DNA from: CBDCWA01 sp965223255 | Lineage (GTDB): Bacteria; Pseudomonadota; Alphaproteobacteria; Rhizobiales; Hyphomicrobiaceae | Direction: 5' to 3' | DNA length: 64,000 nucleotides | Assembly (NCBI GenBank): GCA_965223255.1 | Contig: CBDCWA010000002.1 | Span: 1,167,366 to 1,231,365, forward strand | Shown: one piece after another, positions 1 through 8,935 of the stretch | How the letters are laid out: the number at the start of each line of letters is the position of its first letter | How positions within the stretch are numbered: the stretch's first letter is position 1 | Program-made: the position numbers and the translations under genes | Notes under the pieces: generated by a model | What the model saw: only the letters and a program-made list of their open reading frames with translations | What the model was told of the DNA's origin: nothing | The model's database searches: none

Positions 1-351
1 AATGCCGAGGCATTACCACTTGGAGATGCCAGTCAGGACATCGTCACGTGTGTTTTTCTGTTTCACGAGTTGCCGCCCGATGTGCGCCGCAAAGTCATCA
101 AGGAGATCGCGCGCGTTCTGAAGCCGGAGGGCCTGCTTGTGTTTATCGACAGTCTGCAAATGGGCGACCGGCCCGGTTGGGATGGCTTGCTGGAGGCCTT
201 CCCAGTCCGCTTTCATGAGCCCTATTATCGCCAGTATGCGATTGACGATTTGGATGCTGCATTCACCGAATCAGGGCTCTCGCAAGAGCACACCGCCCTT
301 GCATTTTTGTCGAAAATGATGGTGCGTCGAAGAGGTCGCCTGCAAGTCTGA
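1..351 (+). CDS. SAM-dependent methyltransferase, C-terminal part (truncated by window edge)
   Basis: The frame is open from base 1 to the TGA at 349-351, so the start lies outside the window and 116 residues are visible. They carry the second half of a class I methyltransferase domain: an acidic DIVTC strand followed by FHELP (post-II region), then the helix and strand ARVLKPEGLLVFID, typical of motif III in the Methyltransf_11/UbiE-like group. A short basic tail (MMVRRRGRLQV) ends the protein. The methyl acceptor cannot be inferred. It converges on trmL, whose stop is 15 bases away. Confidence 0.75.
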   Translation, partial: NAEALPLGDASQDIVTCVFLFHELPPDVRRKVIKEIARVLKPEGLLVFIDSLQMGDRPGWDGLLEAFPVRFHEPYYRQYAIDDLDAAFTESGLSQEHTALAFLSKMMVRRRGRLQV

Positions 352-365
352 CAGGCGGTGCACGA

Positions 366-860
366 TCAGGGCGATGCAGCGGGAAAACCACCGGTCTGGC
401 GCAGCGCCTCACCAGCGGCCATTGCAACGGATACAGCGACATTTAAGGACCGCAAACCTGGTTTGATGGGGATGAACAGACGTGCATCGGCCGCCCCATG
501 CACGTGATCAGGGACCCCGGCGCTTTCCCGCCCGAACACCAGGATATCGCCAGAACTGAAGGCAAAATCGGTATAGCGATGGCTTGACTTGGTCGTAAAC
601 AGGACCAATCGCGAGGCCTTAGCGTCCGTGACAATCGCGCCATCTCTTGTCTTTTGTGCTGCGACAAATTCATCCCAGCTTCGGTGGCGGACGACGGCAG
701 CGTGCGCCAGATAGTCTAATCCCGCGCGCCTCAGCGCCCGATCTGAAAGATCAAATCCGGCCGGACCGATGATATCTACAGCGATTTCCAGGCACGCCGC
801 GAGCCGAAGTATGGTGCCGGTATTCTGAGGGATATCGGGCTGATAGAGGGCAATGCGCAT
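366..860 (-). CDS. trmL: tRNA (cytidine(34)-2'-O)-methyltransferase TrmL
   Basis: SPOUT-family methyltransferase that 2'-O-methylates the wobble base of tRNA-Leu isoacceptors. The N-terminus MRIALYQPDIPQNTG is the family signature. Further on are FGRESAGVPD and the C-terminal knot segment IPIKPGLRSLNVAVSVA, which form the trefoil-knot SAM site. The ATG at 860 was chosen because GGAG lies about eight bases upstream and homologues start at this MRIALYQP; a longer frame would add eight residues without a better ribosome site. The length of 164 residues is normal for TrmL. It is transcribed away from the bc1 operon, a neighbourhood common in alphaproteobacteria. Confidence 0.9.
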   Translation of the reverse strand: MRIALYQPDIPQNTGTILRLAACLEIAVDIIGPAGFDLSDRALRRAGLDYLAHAAVVRHRSWDEFVAAQKTRDGAIVTDAKASRLVLFTTKSSHRYTDFAFSSGDILVFGRESAGVPDHVHGAADARLFIPIKPGLRSLNVAVSVAMAAGEALRQTGGFPAASP

Positions 861-1151
861 TAGAGAACTCCGATCACCGGGCAATTGATGGCTCGATGTG
901 CGCCAAATTGCCTCTTTGTCGTTTGTCTACCCGGACTTGAGGCCCCTTCCAAAGGATGTAAAAAGAGCGCGTGGCAATTCGTCCCTTCCGAGGGATTGAA
1001 AGTGCCAAGATATACTAGTTGTCAGGAGCCGGCAGAACAGTCGGATCAACACGCGACATCGCGCCTGGAAGATTAAGTGCTGCCATTGTGATAGGGCGTA
1101 GCAATTGCTGGCAGAGCTTTGATCATGTCCGCGCAATCTATGGAGGAAGAC

Positions 1152-1688
1152 GTGTCCGCGCACTCAGACAATCCTAATCGTCGGGATTTTATGGTCGTTG
1201 CTGCAACCGCCTTTGCGGGTGTTGGCGGCGCCATGGCGCTTTGGCCGTTTATCCAGCAAATGAACCCGGATGCTGGCGCGCTGGCACTGGCGAGCATCGA
1301 GGTCGACCTGTCACCAATCAAACCGGGCCAGGCGATCACGGTAACGTGGCGCGGCAAGCCGGTTTTCATCCGCAATCGCACGGCGGATGAAATCAAATCC
1401 GCTCAGACGGTAAAGACAGCGGAGCTTCCGGATCCAGAAACTGATGCCGCGCGCGTCAACGAGAAGCACAAGAACTGGCTGGTTCTTGTTGGAATTTGTA
1501 CGCACCTGGGATGCATTCCGAAGGGGCAGTCGATTGCTGATTCCAAGGGCGAATACGGCGGCTGGTTCTGCCCGTGTCACGGCTCCCACTACGACACTTC
1601 CGGCCGTATCCGCAAAGGCCCCGCCCCCCGCAACATGCCGGTGCCACCCGTCACGTTTGTCTCCGCCACCAAGATTAAGATTGGCTAA
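1152..1688 (+). CDS. petA: Ubiquinol-cytochrome c reductase iron-sulfur (Rieske) subunit
   Basis: First gene of the bc1 (complex III) operon. The protein carries the Rieske 2Fe-2S cluster that takes the first electron from ubiquinol on the periplasmic side. The cluster-binding boxes CTHLGC and CPCHGS are intact. The N-terminus has a twin-arginine-like NRRDFM followed by a hydrophobic anchor, as in uncleaved Tat-exported Rieske proteins. I place the start at GTG 1152 because GGAGG sits six bases before it. An ATG at 1125 in frame would add nine residues but has no ribosome site. The length of 178 residues fits the family. The gene is followed after 14 bases by petB. Confidence 0.93.
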   Translation: MSAHSDNPNRRDFMVVAATAFAGVGGAMALWPFIQQMNPDAGALALASIEVDLSPIKPGQAITVTWRGKPVFIRNRTADEIKSAQTVKTAELPDPETDAARVNEKHKNWLVLVGICTHLGCIPKGQSIADSKGEYGGWFCPCHGSHYDTSGRIRKGPAPRNMPVPPVTFVSATKIKIG

Positions 1689-1702
1689 GGGAACCCATAG
1701 AA

Positions 1703-2983
1703 ATGGCAGATCACGGATCGACCTATGAGCCTAAGACTCGGATAGGCAAGTGGTGGGACGAACGACTTCCCATTGCGCGCATGATGCACGGCCAGTTCGT
1801 AGATTTCCCGTGTCCGAAGAATTTGAACTACCTTTGGACCTTCGGCGGCATATTGACGTTCTGCCTGGTCGTCCAGCTCGTCAGCGGTATCGTGCTTGCA
1901 ATGCACTACCATCCAACGGCGGCCGACGCCTTCGACAGCATTGAACGCATTCGTCGGGATGTGAACTATGGCTGGTTGATCAGAAACATTCATGCCGTCG
2001 GCGCATCGATGTTCTTCGTGGCTGTTTATATTCACATTTTCAGAGGCCTTTATTACGGTTCCTACAAGGCCCCGCGCGAGATCCTCTGGATTCTTGGCGT
2101 CCTCATCTTTCTTGTGATGATGGCGACGGCCTTTATGGGTTACGCGTTGCCCTGGGGACAAATGAGCTTCTGGGGCGTGACGGTCATCACCAATCTGTTC
2201 TCATCGCTGGACGAGGTCGTACCAGGAATGGGCACCGCAGTTGTGCAATGGCTGTGGGGTGGTTATTCCGTGACCGGGGCCACGCTGACACGCTTCTTCT
2301 CGCTGCACTATCTGCTGCCGTTCGTGATATTCGGCCTTGTGATACTGCACATTTGGGCGCTGCATACATCCGGCCAGAACAATCCAACCGGTGTCGAGGT
2401 CAAAGCCAAGGCAGACACGTTGCCGATGTCGCCCTACGCGACCATGAAGGATCTGTTTGCGCTATCTGTTTTCACGCTGGTGTTTGCCTGGTTCGTTTTC
2501 TTCGTGCCGGATTATCTTGGCCACGCTGACAACTACAACCCGGCAGATCCATTGGTTACGCCGCCGCATATTGTGCCTGAGTGGTACTTCCTGCCGTTTT
2601 ACGCGATTTTGCGCGCCGTCCCCTCGAAGCTGGGCGGTGTTGTCCTGATGTTCGCATCGATCGCCGTCCTGGCCTTCGTCTCATGGTTGGATACCTCGCC
2701 CGTTCGCTCCACCAAATACCGGCCGATCTACCGTTGGTTCTTCTTGGCCTTGGTCATCACCTGTCTGGCGCTCGGGTATCTGGGCTCCAAGCCAGCTGAA
2801 GGCGCTTATGTATTCTGGGCGCGGATTTTCACCACCTATTATTTCCTCCACTTCTTGGTCGTGATGCCGCTATTGGGTTGGATCGAGACACCGAAACAAT
2901 TGCCGCGTTCAATCTCGGAAGCGGTGCTCGGCGGTGGTGCTCCGCCAACTGAGGGCGCGACAGCAAGCCCTGAAAAGCGTTGA
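1703..2983 (+). CDS. petB: Cytochrome b of the bc1 complex
   Basis: Core membrane subunit of complex III carrying hemes bL and bH and the two quinone sites. The 426-residue length is the full-length mitochondrial/alphaproteobacterial type, not the split b6/subunit IV form. Heme ligands are His97, His111, His202 and His216. The Qo-site motif PEWY is at 292-295, and several hydrophobic spans follow to the C-terminus. It sits between petA and petC with short gaps, so one transcript is expected. Confidence 0.96.
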   Translation: MADHGSTYEPKTRIGKWWDERLPIARMMHGQFVDFPCPKNLNYLWTFGGILTFCLVVQLVSGIVLAMHYHPTAADAFDSIERIRRDVNYGWLIRNIHAVGASMFFVAVYIHIFRGLYYGSYKAPREILWILGVLIFLVMMATAFMGYALPWGQMSFWGVTVITNLFSSLDEVVPGMGTAVVQWLWGGYSVTGATLTRFFSLHYLLPFVIFGLVILHIWALHTSGQNNPTGVEVKAKADTLPMSPYATMKDLFALSVFTLVFAWFVFFVPDYLGHADNYNPADPLVTPPHIVPEWYFLPFYAILRAVPSKLGGVVLMFASIAVLAFVSWLDTSPVRSTKYRPIYRWFFLALVITCLALGYLGSKPAEGAYVFWARIFTTYYFLHFLVVMPLLGWIETPKQLPRSISEAVLGGGAPPTEGATASPEKR

Positions 2984-2999
2984 CGGAGAGGGCAAGACA

Positions 3000-3863
3000 A
3001 TGACGAAACGCATCGTATTCATGCGCACTCTGGCAGCCGCGACGAGCGCAGTGATCATCGCCTGTAGTCCGGCTTTTGCAGCTGGTGATGCACCGGAAAT
3101 CGAGCGCCAGAAATGGTCTTTTGCTGGCTTTACCGGCACATTCGACCGCAATCAGCTCCAGCGTGGCTTCCAGGTCTATAAATCGGTCTGCGCCACCTGC
3201 CACGGCCTGACGCGGATCGCGTTTAGGAACCTTGCTGAGCCCGGCGGCCCTGAGTTTCCTCTCGAGGACGTGAAGGCTCTGGCCAGCCAGTATCGCATCT
3301 CTGACGGCCCCAATGATCAGGGCAAGATGTTTAAGCGGCCGGGTAAATTGTCCGATCGCTTCCCATCACCCTTCGCCAATGAAAAGGAAGCCCGCGCCAT
3401 CCACAACGGCGCCTACCCGCCCGACCTGTCCTTGATGGCGCGCGCCCGCAATCCGGAAAGCAAAGCGCCCTGGTACAGCCACCCGTTTGTGATGCTGAAA
3501 GACATCGCCAACAGTTATCAGGAAGGCGGCGCAGATTACATGTATGCCCTGCTGACGGGCTATAAAGCCAAGGCCCCGGCCAAAATGAAAATGGCCGAAG
3601 GTATGAGCTACAACAAGGCATATCCCGGCTATCAAATCGCCATGGTCAACCCGTTGTCGGATGGCATCGTGAAGTATCAGGATGGTAGTCCAAATACCGT
3701 AAAGCAGTATGCAGCTGACGTAACGGCCTTTTTGTCCTGGGCCGCCGATCCCCATCACGATCAACGCAAGCGTTTGGGATGGCAGGTCCTGCTGTATCTC
3801 TTGGTTACAACGATCCTGCTTTACCTTGCCAAGCGGCGAATCTGGTCGGGCGTCAAGCACTGA
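3000..3863 (+). CDS. petC: Cytochrome c1 of the bc1 complex
   Basis: Third bc1 subunit, passing electrons from the Rieske protein to cytochrome c. A Sec signal peptide ends near residue 28 (ACSPAFAA). The heme-binding site CATCH is at 64-68. A Met-rich segment in the C-terminal half (AEGMSYNKAYPGYQIAM) supplies the axial methionine candidate. A single transmembrane anchor closes the protein (LLYLLVTTILLYLA) with basic residues after it. The start ATG at 3000 has GGAGAGGG upstream. An upstream frame extension overlaps petB and lacks a ribosome site. Confidence 0.95.
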   Translation: MTKRIVFMRTLAAATSAVIIACSPAFAAGDAPEIERQKWSFAGFTGTFDRNQLQRGFQVYKSVCATCHGLTRIAFRNLAEPGGPEFPLEDVKALASQYRISDGPNDQGKMFKRPGKLSDRFPSPFANEKEARAIHNGAYPPDLSLMARARNPESKAPWYSHPFVMLKDIANSYQEGGADYMYALLTGYKAKAPAKMKMAEGMSYNKAYPGYQIAMVNPLSDGIVKYQDGSPNTVKQYAADVTAFLSWAADPHHDQRKRLGWQVLLYLLVTTILLYLAKRRIWSGVKH

Positions 3864-4031
3864 CCCAGCCGGATTTCAGACGGCGTCGATAGCGAAAGCA
3901 TCCCCTGCCCATTCGCGATCGCCGACGCGATCGAATGGCCGGATGACGATGCACAATTCCCATCGGATTGGAGCAATTTCAGCCGCTATGTGACCCGCGG
4001 CGCGGTTTAGTCAGATCGCATATTGCACGAC

Positions 4032-4053
4032 AAGGCCTCGCCAGCGAGGCCTT
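4032..4053 (+). terminator. Hairpin after petABC, possible terminator
   Basis: Perfect nine-base inverted repeat AAGGCCTCG / CGAGGCCTT with loop CCAG, followed by CATTGTTTATTG. The T-rich tail is interrupted, so termination would be weak. It lies between petC and mtnP and may separate the two transcripts or sit in the mtnP leader. Confidence 0.45.
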
Positions 4054-4099
4054 CATTGTTTATTGCTCTGGCGTCCAGCAAATACCGGAGGCAATTGGC

Positions 4100-4978
4100 A
4101 TGGCGACAGACACGGTCTTAGGGATAATCGGCGGCAGCGGCCTTTATGAGCTACCGGGCCTGAGTAACACCGAATGGCGCCGCGTCGGGTCGCCTTGGGG
4201 AGAGCCTTCGGACGATATTCTGTTTGCCGAATTCGAAGGTCTTCAGATGCGCTTTCTGCCTCGCCACGGCCGTGGCCATCGGGTGTCACCAACCCATATC
4301 AACTATCGCGCCAACATTGATTCTCTAAAGCGCGCCGGCGTGACCGATTTGATTTCCATATCCGCCTGCGGTTCCCTCAAAGAACAATATCCGCCTGGCC
4401 ATTTCGTGATCGTCGATCAGTTCATTGACCGGACCTTTGCACGCGAAAAAAGCTTTTTTGGCGAAGGCCTCGTCGCCCATGTTTCGGTTGCCGATCCCGT
4501 CAGCCCGCTGCTTGCAGATGCGGTTGAGGCAGCTGCCCGCCAGGAAGGTATCCCGGTGACACGCGGTGGCACTTATCTCGTCATGGAAGGCCCGCAGTTT
4601 TCGACCAGGGCCGAATCCAATCTTTACCGAAGTTGGGGTTGTGACGTGATTGGCATGACCAACATGCCCGAAGCCAAGCTCGCCCGCGAGGCTGAAATCT
4701 GCTACTGCACGGTCGCAATGGTCACCGACTATGATTGCTGGCATGAGGATCATGACGAAGTAGATGTCGCCTCGGTGTTGGCGATCATGAAGGGCAATAC
4801 GGCTCATGCCCAAAAGATGGTATTGACGCTCGCCAAAGCTTTCCCACGCGTGCATCCGCCATGCCCAATTGGGGCAGATCGCGCCCTCGATGTCGCAGTC
4901 ATCACACCGCCAGAGGCACGCGATCCCGCGTTGGTTGCAAAGCTCGATGCCGTAGCAGGTCGTGTCTTAAAGAGTTAG
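4100..4978 (+). CDS. mtnP: S-methyl-5'-thioadenosine phosphorylase
   Basis: Cleaves methylthioadenosine with phosphate to adenine and methylthioribose-1-phosphate. The N-terminus gives the phosphate-binding GIIGGSGLYELPG. LPRHGRGH and PTHINYRANI follow, then the substrate region YLVMEGPQFSTRAES and IGMTNMPEAKLARE, which distinguish MTA phosphorylase from other PNP-family enzymes. The length of 292 residues is normal. ATG 4100 has GGAGG eight bases upstream. The product feeds MtnA (21163-22293) and the aldolase (20486-21166); the released adenine is the substrate of Apt (22359-22889). The stop overlaps the stop of the convergent CoA ligase by four bases. Confidence 0.93.
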   Translation: MATDTVLGIIGGSGLYELPGLSNTEWRRVGSPWGEPSDDILFAEFEGLQMRFLPRHGRGHRVSPTHINYRANIDSLKRAGVTDLISISACGSLKEQYPPGHFVIVDQFIDRTFAREKSFFGEGLVAHVSVADPVSPLLADAVEAAARQEGIPVTRGGTYLVMEGPQFSTRAESNLYRSWGCDVIGMTNMPEAKLAREAEICYCTVAMVTDYDCWHEDHDEVDVASVLAIMKGNTAHAQKMVLTLAKAFPRVHPPCPIGADRALDVAVITPPEARDPALVAKLDAVAGRVLKS

Positions 4979-7143
4979 TCGCCACTGAAGTGAGGCTGTA
5001 AGACCACCAGGGCATCGAGCGCCACCGCGCCCTCACCCTTGGGGCGCACCATCACTGGATTGATATCCACCGATAATACAGCTGGGCCCAGGTCTCGCGC
5101 CAGCTGGCCCATGCCCACGACCATGTCAGCCAGCGCCTCGACATCATAAGCAGGCCCGCCACGATAGCCCTTGAGTAACGTATTGAGGCGTGTCGCGGCG
5201 ATAGCACTCAGCGCACCGCCCGCATCGACATCCGGTGTCACCAGCGCTACGTCGTCAATCAACTCGAGCAGCACACCGCCAACGCCAACCATGATAGCGG
5301 CACCCATCTCTGGATCACGATGCATACCGACAAGCACCTCGAGACCGTCAGATACATGCTCAGCGACCAGATAACCGTCAAGTGCAACGTCATGATCTCT
5401 GGCATTGCCATCAATACGTTCCACGGCGTGACGAACAGCATCATCGTTATCAAGTGACAAAGCGACCAGACCTGCATCGGACTTGTGCGAAATCACCGGC
5501 GTAACGCCTTTGACGACGACCGGATAACCGATGTCACATGCCGCAGCCACGGCGGCATCTATGGTATCGACAGCGCGCTCCGTTGCAAGCGCGAGCCCAT
5601 AGGCCGCCACCAATTGTTTTGAGCGCACTTCGTTGAGTGCCGCTGGCGCCTGAAGTTTGCAGGCTTCCTGCCGCAGCTCGGTCGCGATGGCCGGCGTCTC
5701 GGTGTCGGTATGCGGTTTGCCTGCATCTCGTATTGCAACGCCGGCGGGTCGTGTCAGTGCCGAAAGCGCACGAATGCTTGTGCCAAGGCCATATAGAAGC
5801 GGCAGACTTTCCAGCTCCGCGCGCAAGCCTCTCATATAGGTTGTGTCGCTTAATCCGACTGGCGTGAGCAGGCTCACTGTTGCGGTCCTGTGATCCGCTG
5901 TTTCCCGAGCACCGCGGCACCATTGATTGAGTGTTTGGAGATTATTGACTTTGCGTTCAACACCGGCCTCGGCGGGCAATTCCTCAATCGCGACCACGAT
6001 ATCGACCTCGGGTGCCTTGGCCAACGCCGAAATGCAGCGCATGTACTTTTCTGTTTCGATTGTTTTCTTGGTATCGAGGGGGTTGGAAATGCCGCCTTCT
6101 TCGCCGAGTGCGGCAGCAATATTTGCCGTTGTGGTTTCACTTAACGTTGCCAGTCCAAGCCCGCACTCTGTGGCCGCTTCCGTCATCAAACTCTTGAGCG
6201 CGCCCGAATTCGTCATGAAGGCGATATTCGGTCCGCGGGGCATGGGTGCATGGCACAGAAATTCTGCCGCCTCGATCAGCTCTTCCAAAGTGCCAACCCG
6301 AACGATTCCGGCCTCGAGGGCGTAAGCGTCAAACACCTGGAGACTGCCGGCGAGATTGCCGGTATGAGCGAGCGCCGCCGAGCGCGACAGTTCTGACCCT
6401 CCGATTTTCACAGCCACGACGGTTTTGCCGTTAGCGCGCGCCTTGCGTGCAGCTGCCAGGAAGCGCGCTGGGTCGAGCACCGTTTCAATATAACAGGCGA
6501 TCACCCTGACATCGCCGTCGTCGGCCAGGAAGTCGATATAGTCGGCAAAGGTAAGGCCGATCTGGTTGCCGCAGGAGATCAGGTAGCCGACGTTCAAACC
6601 ACGGTCGGTCATCGAACGTGTCAGGGTAGAGGCCAGCATGCCGCTTTGTGTAAGCAGAGCCACGGGGCCCGGGCGTAGCACAGCCAGTCTTTCGTCCGCC
6701 ATGGTGACAAAGCGTCCGTTGCCGCTAGCAATGCCCATGCAGTTGGGACCGGCTGCCGCAATGCCTGTATCGTTGAGCAGGGTCTTAAGGCGTTCTGCCC
6801 TTGCCCGTCCGGTTTCGTCACCGCCTTCACCAAATCCTGCCGCATAGAGCGTTGCGCTCCGAGCGCCGAGCGGGGCAGCAGCCGCTAGCACATCCAGCGT
6901 CACGTCGGCCGGCACAAACAGCGCAAGATGATCCACGGGTTCAGGCAGTGCGCTAATATCGCCGTAACAGCGGCTGCCCCATAACGTGTCATAGTTGGGA
7001 TTAACGGCAAAAACCGATCCTTCAAACCCGAAGCGGGTGAGGTTGTCCCAGACCCGTTTGGACCAGTGCCCCTGGCGATCGGACGCGCCAACGAGTGCAA
7101 TATTGCGCGGCGCCACCAGTGCGCCGACGTCTTTGAAAGCCAT
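4975..7143 (-). CDS. ADP-forming acyl-CoA synthetase, feruloyl-CoA synthetase (FerA)-like
   Basis: 722-residue single-chain NDP-forming acyl-CoA synthetase. Domains in order: CoA-binding Rossmann domain (residues about 10-140, IALVGAS near the start), succinyl-CoA-ligase-like domains (about 155-450) with the phosphorylated histidine in AHTGNLAG (His260), and an ATP-grasp domain (about 500-715). No GNAT acetyltransferase domain is attached. Members of this family activate acetate, other short acids or, in the Sphingobium FerA lineage, ferulate and other hydroxycinnamates. The next gene in the same direction, 60 bases upstream, is a close match to hydroxycinnamoyl-CoA hydratase/lyase, which favours the FerA assignment. 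That assignment is inference from context. Confidence 0.75.
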   Translation of the reverse strand: MAFKDVGALVAPRNIALVGASDRQGHWSKRVWDNLTRFGFEGSVFAVNPNYDTLWGSRCYGDISALPEPVDHLALFVPADVTLDVLAAAAPLGARSATLYAAGFGEGGDETGRARAERLKTLLNDTGIAAAGPNCMGIASGNGRFVTMADERLAVLRPGPVALLTQSGMLASTLTRSMTDRGLNVGYLISCGNQIGLTFADYIDFLADDGDVRVIACYIETVLDPARFLAAARKARANGKTVVAVKIGGSELSRSAALAHTGNLAGSLQVFDAYALEAGIVRVGTLEELIEAAEFLCHAPMPRGPNIAFMTNSGALKSLMTEAATECGLGLATLSETTTANIAAALGEEGGISNPLDTKKTIETEKYMRCISALAKAPEVDIVVAIEELPAEAGVERKVNNLQTLNQWCRGARETADHRTATVSLLTPVGLSDTTYMRGLRAELESLPLLYGLGTSIRALSALTRPAGVAIRDAGKPHTDTETPAIATELRQEACKLQAPAALNEVRSKQLVAAYGLALATERAVDTIDAAVAAACDIGYPVVVKGVTPVISHKSDAGLVALSLDNDDAVRHAVERIDGNARDHDVALDGYLVAEHVSDGLEVLVGMHRDPEMGAAIMVGVGGVLLELIDDVALVTPDVDAGGALSAIAATRLNTLLKGYRGGPAYDVEALADMVVGMGQLARDLGPAVLSVDINPVMVRPKGEGAVALDALVVLQPHFSGD

Positions 7144-7203
7144 ATCACAGTCCCTTACTTTGACCCGCAGCAGGTTCAGGGTCGCAAAGGCAGCAATCGA
7201 GCC

Positions 7204-8031
7204 CTAGCCTTTGCGCTGATAGGGACCAAGCCCTGGCCGATACGATTTTTCGTCAAGAAATTCCTTCATACCCACCTTATCTGCGATCTCCTGGTCATTG
7301 CGCGCCAGAGAATCCTGCTTCGAGCCCAGATAATCGCGGGCTTGTTCGGCGCTCATGCCACGCACCGTGCGCACGGCATCCTTGGTCCAACGCACGACCG
7401 ACGGATTGAGCTTCTGCAGCTTTTGGGCGAGCTTGACAGTTTCCGAGCGCAGGTCTGCCTTGGCTACAGCGAAATTCACCAGCCCCAGTTCCACCGCCCG
7501 CTTGCCATCGAACGGCTCACCGGTGACCGCGTAATAGAGTGCATGACGCGGTAGCATCATGTCGGTAAGATTCCAGCTGACGATACCGCCGGGTATGATG
7601 CCCCAGTTGACTTCCGAAAGACCGAAGATCGCGTCTTCGGCGGCGATCGCAAAGTCTGCGGCACACAGCTGGGTAAAGGCACCGCCAAAGCAATAGCCGT
7701 TGACCATGGCGATTGTCGGCTTCGGGAAACGGCTGAGCATCTCCCACCGCCAATGATGGCTGGCCGCATTTGACCGCCGGCGTTCTGCAGGATTGTTGGC
7801 AGTCTCCCGGAAGTAGAGTTTCAAGTCTTGCCCCGCACACCAGGCCTCGCCGGCGCCGCCGAGCACCAACACCTGCGTTTCTTTATCGCTTTCAAGCCAG
7901 CTGAGCGCGTCCTCGACGTCATAGTGCAGAGCCGGGCTCATGGCATTCCGCTTTTCAGGGCGGTTCAACATCAAGAACGTAATGCCATCTTCCCGTTCGA
8001 TCTTGACGTTGTCATATGTCTTGTCGGCCAT
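7204..8031 (-). CDS. p-Hydroxycinnamoyl-CoA hydratase/lyase (feruloyl-CoA hydratase, FerB/Ech type)
   Basis: Crotonase-fold enzyme of 275 residues. From remembered family sequences it resembles the hydroxycinnamoyl-CoA hydratase-lyase of Pseudomonas, which converts feruloyl-CoA to vanillin and acetyl-CoA. Shared blocks are LNRPEKRNAMSP near the N-terminus, GAGEAW.AG.DLK.YFRE (first oxyanion region), PTIAMVNGYCFGGAF (second oxyanion region), FGLSEVNWGIIPGG with the catalytic glutamate (Glu140), and a C-terminal MKEFLDEKS..PGL. ATG 8031 has GGGAG upstream; a longer reading lacks one. It is probably the first gene of a two-gene operon with the acyl-CoA synthetase. A vanillin dehydrogenase is not seen in the window. 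Confidence 0.85.
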   Translation of the reverse strand: MADKTYDNVKIEREDGITFLMLNRPEKRNAMSPALHYDVEDALSWLESDKETQVLVLGGAGEAWCAGQDLKLYFRETANNPAERRRSNAASHHWRWEMLSRFPKPTIAMVNGYCFGGAFTQLCAADFAIAAEDAIFGLSEVNWGIIPGGIVSWNLTDMMLPRHALYYAVTGEPFDGKRAVELGLVNFAVAKADLRSETVKLAQKLQKLNPSVVRWTKDAVRTVRGMSAEQARDYLGSKQDSLARNDQEIADKVGMKEFLDEKSYRPGLGPYQRKG

Positions 8032-8087
8032 AAAAGTCTCCCTCAACGTGCCAATTGATGTTTAAGAGTAATAATTGGTCCAACGCC

Positions 8088-8819
8088 TCAGTCCGGCAGC
8101 ATTTCCTCCAATAGCCGACCGAATCCTTCAATAGGCTCGCGGATCGACAATCGTTTTTGGATTTCCCAGCACCGTGCCGGTACCGGATGAATGACCGGAA
8201 CCTGCAGATCCTTTTCCAACATGTCTATGATTGGCAGCACCTTCCAACCTGAACCCAACATGTAGATCGCATCGGCTCTCCTGTTCTTGAGAAACGCTCG
8301 CTTGGTATGGGTATAGACTTGTTCTGGCGACAGCAGCCCGACCTTGTCGAAGGCGACATCGATACCTTCCATTGCCAGCACATCAAACCCTGCATCCTTG
8401 AAGTAGTCTGCAAACACATTGTTGATCTTGCCGGTAAAGTATGTGACGCCAACAATCTTTTTGGCCCTGACTGCATTGAGCGCGCGCACATGATTGGTAC
8501 CGGAGGTAAAGAACGGGACCTTGTATTTCTTTTTCCATTTTTTGAGGAGTTTGGCTTCGCCTTTATAGCCCAGCATCATAAACGGCGGCGCTCCCTCCGG
8601 GTGAATGAGGTCGCAGCCCTTTTCCGCAAGTCGTGCGATATATGGCTCATAGGGCTCCGTTGCACGCTTGAATTCCTCGGTGGTGCCCCTCTGTATGTCG
8701 AGAAAAAACGGCAGGACGCCAATGCCGTCCGGCAACATTCGTATCAGTTCTTCCAATGATCCGGAACGCATCGTCGGTTTTATAAGGCCGATGAGGCCGC
8801 GCCAGCTTTCATACGCCAT
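8088..8819 (-). CDS. Asp/Glu racemase - arylmalonate decarboxylase - maleate isomerase fold protein lacking both catalytic cysteines
   Basis: 243 residues with the two-domain layout of the arylmalonate decarboxylase/maleate isomerase superfamily: an IGLIKP start, a first active-site loop (LIHPEGAPPF, residues 71-80), a mid-protein GVTYFTGKIN strand-loop, and a second loop (YMLGSGWKVLPIIDMLE, from 186). In active relatives each loop carries a cysteine. Here Glu75-Gly76 and Gly189 occupy those places, and the only cysteines (69 and 217) fall elsewhere. The ATG at 8819 has GGAAGG upstream. It lies in the same direction as the FerA/FerB-like pair and could be cotranscribed. No reaction can be assigned; a lyase or decarboxylase using another residue is possible. 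Confidence 0.65.
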   Translation of the reverse strand: MAYESWRGLIGLIKPTMRSGSLEELIRMLPDGIGVLPFFLDIQRGTTEEFKRATEPYEPYIARLAEKGCDLIHPEGAPPFMMLGYKGEAKLLKKWKKKYKVPFFTSGTNHVRALNAVRAKKIVGVTYFTGKINNVFADYFKDAGFDVLAMEGIDVAFDKVGLLSPEQVYTHTKRAFLKNRRADAIYMLGSGWKVLPIIDMLEKDLQVPVIHPVPARCWEIQKRLSIREPIEGFGRLLEEMLPD

Positions 8820-8935
8820 GTCATGTCCTTCCCTGCGGCAATGCTGTATTATATGGATACAAGTATGTTGCCCCAGGTCCAAAAGGGAAAGGCGAAAAAA
8901 GCGCCTAGGCCGAACAGCAGGCTGGTCTAAGCCGA

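Noticed and set aside
885..1076. 63-codon frame between trmL and petA
   Set aside because: No conserved features or ribosome site; the region is better seen as the promoter of the bc1 operon and trmL.
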